From JAEZAF01 sp964395665 (GTDB lineage Bacteria; Chloroflexota; Anaerolineae; Aggregatilineales; Phototrophicaceae): a stretch of 17,162 bases of DNA. The position numbers were made by a program, and so were the translations under genes. The notes beneath the pieces were generated by a model, which was given only the letters and a program-made list of their open reading frames with translations, did not search any database and had not been told where the DNA came from. The stretch is taken from NCBI GenBank assembly GCA_964395665.1, contig CAYNDH010000094.1, forward strand, positions 1 to 17,162. Direction: 5' to 3'. Below are positions 15,214-17,162 of the stretch, in pieces (position 1 is the stretch's first letter; each line of letters starts with the position of its first letter).

Positions 15214-15253
15214 GGTGCTGATCAGGCTGATTATCCTGTCGTGGATCGGCGGT

Positions 15254-15268
15254 TGAGGTGATACCTCA
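15254..15268. promoter_or_regulatory. TGAGGT-N3-ACCTCA dyad upstream of the FtsZ-like gene
   Basis: TGAGGT (15254-15259) and ACCTCA (15263-15268) are perfect 6-bp arms around GAT, 73 bases before the start codon. This is operator-like geometry in the 127-base gap after the ParB-like gene. Confidence 0.4.
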
Positions 15269-15317
15269 CACCTTGCCTTTATGCGGAGCTTTGGCGACTG
15301 CGCCAGCCCGCCCGAAC

Positions 15318-15323
15318 TATAAA
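15318..15323 (+). promoter_or_regulatory. Candidate -10 box before the FtsZ-like gene
   Basis: TATAAA (15318-15323) would start transcription near 15330, right at the CAGG ribosome site (15329-15332). TTGGCG (15291-15296) is a possible -35 but at 21 bases is too far. The gene may therefore also be read from upstream. Confidence 0.35.
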
Positions 15324-15340
15324 CTCTTCAGGCAGAATAT

Positions 15341-15928
15341 ATGGATCTGGAAACACCAGCGCGTATCAGGGTCATTGGCGTGGGCGACGGGGGAAACCGT
15401 GCGCTCGATTATATCGCCGCCGAAGAACTGTCCGGTATCACCCTGACAGTCGTCAATACACACCAGCAGAATACCCGCCTGCTCAATGTGCATCATGTCA
15501 TGATCGGCATCGAAACCACACGTGGACTTGGCGCTGGTGGCAGCACCGAATACGGTAAGCGGGCTGCGCTTGAGAGCGAGAATGCCCTTCGACCGTTGAT
15601 GGATGGCGCCGATCGCGTGTTTATCCTTGCGGCGCTCGGTGGTGGGACGGGCAGTGGCGCTTGCCCGATTATCACCCGGCTGGCGCGTGAAGCGGGTGCA
15701 GCGACGACGGCGGTAGTCTCGCAGCCTTTCACTTTTGAGGGTTCACAGCGCCGCCAGATCGCACAGGTCGGCCTGGCTTCCCTTGAGAACCGTGTCGATG
15801 AGCTGATCGTGGTTGAAGCTGACCGCCTGATCCCGCTGACTCGATCCCGCCGCGCACCGGTGCTGGATGAAGCCTTCTCACTGGTGGCGCGCTGTATGGC
15901 TTGGCATGTCCTCTCACGCCTTGTCTGA
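15341..15928 (+). CDS. Short FtsZ paralogue: N-terminal GTPase domain only
   Basis: The protein has 195 residues and is clearly homologous to the FtsZ/tubulin nucleotide-binding domain: 'IRVIGVGDGGNRALD' (9-23, T1), 'NTHQQ' (39-43, T2; usual NTDxQ has D→H), 'RGLGAGGSTEYGKRAALES' (61-79, T3), 'LGGGTGSGA' (99-107, tubulin signature T4), 'PFTFEG' (129-134, T5) and 'EADRLI' (159-164, T6; usual 'PNDRL' has lost the Asn). It ends soon after the position where FtsZ helix H7 would be. It lacks the C-terminal domain, the T7 loop that completes GTP hydrolysis in the next subunit, and the tail that binds FtsA/ZipA. The next 37 bases hold no remnant, so this is a natural short form rather than a frameshift. 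CAGG lies 8 bases before the ATG. It is unlikely to form normal filaments; a regulator or GTP-binding switch is conceivable. Confidence 0.85.
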   Translation: MDLETPARIRVIGVGDGGNRALDYIAAEELSGITLTVVNTHQQNTRLLNVHHVMIGIETTRGLGAGGSTEYGKRAALESENALRPLMDGADRVFILAALGGGTGSGACPIITRLAREAGAATTAVVSQPFTFEGSQRRQIAQVGLASLENRVDELIVVEADRLIPLTRSRRAPVLDEAFSLVARCMAWHVLSRLV

Positions 15929-15965
15929 ATTCGCCTGAACTGGATTACAACGAGAGTATAGCCTT

Positions 15966-16904
15966 ATGCCCAAACCACAGGTGACGATCTTTACTGATGG
16001 CGGCGCACAGCCTAATCCCGGCCCCGGTGGTTATGGCATCCTGATGCTGCTGCCGGATGGGTCACAGCGCATCATCAGCGGTGGAGAGCCAGACACCACC
16101 AATAATCGCATGGAACTGACAGCGGCCTGTGTCGCGCTCGAAACCCTGCCAGAGCCGTATCAGGTGATGCTGTATACCGACAGCCAGTATGTCAAAAAGG
16201 GCATCACGGAATGGATTCGCGGCTGGGTTCGCAAGGGCTGGAAGGATGTCAAAAACCCGGATCTCTGGCAGCGCCTTCATGCGGCCACACAGCGGCATGA
16301 CATCGACTGGCGCTGGGTGCGCGGTCATACCGGCAACCAGCACAACGAACATGTTGACCGTCTGGCGACCGCTGCCCGTGAAAAAGTGGTGCGGACACGC
16401 GGCGTCGTCGCGCCTACCGTCGAGATGTTTGCACCCTCTGCTGCGCCGACGGCTGCCGCAGCCAGTGCAGCCGGGGCGGACTTCGATTTCGTGATCTATA
16501 CCTCAACCTACTATGACAACCGCAGCAAATCCGGCGGTTGGGGCGTCGTGATTGAGACGCCGCGCACGCCAGACACAGCGGCAGTCGAATTGTCGGGGGC
16601 GGCGCACAAAACCAGTCAGTATGAACTGGCATTACAGGCCGCCGCCGCCGCACTGGAAGCGCTGACTGGCCCCGGCTCGGTGCAGATCTTCACCGATAAC
16701 GAGACCGTTCAGAAGGGCGCGTCGATGTGGGTGAAGGGCTGGCGCAATAACGGCTGGAAGAAGAAGGACGGCGGCCCGGTGATGCATTCTGATCTCTGGC
16801 AGCGCATCGACGCGGCACAGCAGAGCCGCACGGTCAAATGGATGCTGGGGACGGGCATCAGTCCCAGAGCCGATAGCCTGGCCGCTGAAGCCAGTCGTGC
16901 GTGA
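15966..16904 (+). CDS. rnhA: Two-domain RNase HI, second domain degenerate
   Basis: The protein has 312 residues. Domain 1 (5-140) is a complete RNase HI, cutting RNA in RNA-DNA hybrids: D11 ('IFTDGGAQPNPGPGG'), E50 ('NNRMEL'), D72 ('YTDSQYV'), H121 ('RGHTGN') and D131 ('EHVDRLA'), with the basic Trp-rich handle (83-101). An Ala/Pro linker (about 150-171) joins domain 2 (173-312), which keeps the fold, the Trp-rich handle (255-278) and E220, D244 and D303. In domain 2 the first aspartate is replaced (S180 in 'IYTSTYY') and the loop histidine is missing ('LGTGIS'). Domain 2 should be inactive and may serve in hybrid binding. It starts 37 bases after the FtsZ-like gene, probably co-transcribed; GAGAG (15952-15956) lies 9 bases before the ATG. 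Confidence 0.88.
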   Translation: MPKPQVTIFTDGGAQPNPGPGGYGILMLLPDGSQRIISGGEPDTTNNRMELTAACVALETLPEPYQVMLYTDSQYVKKGITEWIRGWVRKGWKDVKNPDLWQRLHAATQRHDIDWRWVRGHTGNQHNEHVDRLATAAREKVVRTRGVVAPTVEMFAPSAAPTAAAASAAGADFDFVIYTSTYYDNRSKSGGWGVVIETPRTPDTAAVELSGAAHKTSQYELALQAAAAALEALTGPGSVQIFTDNETVQKGASMWVKGWRNNGWKKKDGGPVMHSDLWQRIDAAQQSRTVKWMLGTGISPRADSLAAEASRA

Positions 16905-16913
16905 CCTCACGCA
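16898..16913. repeat. Palindrome holding both stop codons of convergent genes
   Basis: TGCGTGA (16898-16904) and TCACGCA (16907-16913) are perfect inverted arms around CC. The left arm ends with the RNase H TGA and the right arm begins with the minus-strand gene's TGA. It has no T-run, so terminator function is doubtful. Confidence 0.6.
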
Positions 16914-17162
16914 GGTTTGGCGACAATACACACACCGCGCTCTGCATCCCGGTTTTTGAAGATCACGCGGCCCGAAAAGCGGTGTCTCTCCAGCACACGC
17001 ATCACTTTGTCCGCTGTTTCCTGATTCCCGCTGATCTGGAACGGCTCGTAGAAGAGATACAGTGCGCTAATATCTGCACGCATTTTGTCTGTTGTTTGAA
17101 AAGGTTGCTGCTCCATGCCCAGAATTGCCGACCGTGTCGCTGGCTTCGGCACGACGATATTC
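16907..17162 (-). CDS. C-terminal part of an unrecognised protein, cut by the window edge
   Basis: The minus-strand frame is open from the window end to a TGA at 16907-16909, giving about 84 residues. Visible text includes 'NIVVPKPATRSAILGMEQQPFQTTDK', 'ADISALYLFYEPFQISGN', 'KVMRVLERHRFSGRVIFKNRD' and 'GVCIVAKPA'. It looks like a soluble alpha/beta C-terminus. A possible internal start is the ATG at 17114-17116, but the frame continues upstream, so the gene is treated as partial. I do not recognise a family. It converges on the RNase H gene with a 2-base gap, so the two transcripts must overlap unless something other than an intrinsic terminator separates them. Confidence 0.6.
   Translation of the reverse strand, partial: NIVVPKPATRSAILGMEQQPFQTTDKMRADISALYLFYEPFQISGNQETADKVMRVLERHRFSGRVIFKNRDAERGVCIVAKPA

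Noticed and set aside
15929..15965. Possibility that the FtsZ-like gene is a frameshifted full-length ftsZ
   Set aside because: Only 37 bases separate its stop from the RNase H gene, with no trace of an FtsZ C-terminal domain in any frame.

Overview
This window is a mixed-strand bacterial segment with moderately high GC. It most resembles Chloroflexota, probably an Anaerolineae-like lineage. That placement is an inference from gene style, because there is no rRNA or other marker here. The signs are membrane proteins built as cytoplasmic module, single TM helix and Pro/Thr-rich extracytoplasmic linker, a CAP+LysM surface protein, a very acidic TPR protein with 'LPDYL' repeats, a Uma2-family gene, and intergenic palindromic repeats beginning GTAGGGAC. 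I see no tRNA, rRNA, CRISPR array, insertion sequence or phage gene.

Left part (1-4910). A short tandem repeat and a palindromic element precede a large membrane protein that joins a degenerate PP2C/PPM-like module to an extracytoplasmic propeller-like domain. It converges on plsY, the glycerol-3-phosphate acyltransferase of phospholipid synthesis, across a perfect bidirectional terminator. plsY is divergent from a secreted CAP/LysM protein whose -10 box sits so close to the ATG that the mRNA should be leaderless. That gene converges on an orphan response regulator, with a second terminator between them.

Middle (4908-9180). A REC + winged-helix response regulator with a clear -35/-10 promoter lies on the minus strand. 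On the plus strand follow a membrane-anchored TlpA-type thioredoxin, a 102-residue protein of unknown function, and a secreted 5'-nucleotidase. TTAA-rich repeats upstream of the nucleotidase could be a Pho-type operator. A strong terminator closes the nucleotidase.

Right part (9178-17162). A roughly 1000-residue acidic TPR membrane protein is followed by a second palindromic element and a minus-strand Uma2 gene. A long, poorly coding stretch (13370-13983) then carries several dyads and a possible 47-codon leader ORF. After it come three co-directional genes: a ParB/sulfiredoxin-fold-like protein, a small FtsZ paralogue that keeps only the GTPase domain, and a two-domain RNase HI whose second domain has lost catalytic residues. 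The last gene (minus, cut by the window edge) ends 2 bp from the RNase H gene.

The best candidate for something undescribed is the ParB-like / mini-FtsZ / double RNase H row at 13920-16904. It pairs a DNA-partition-type fold with a tubulin-superfamily GTPase that lacks the half needed for polymerisation-coupled hydrolysis, and it has dyad sites at the gene starts. Joint function is inference from gene order only.
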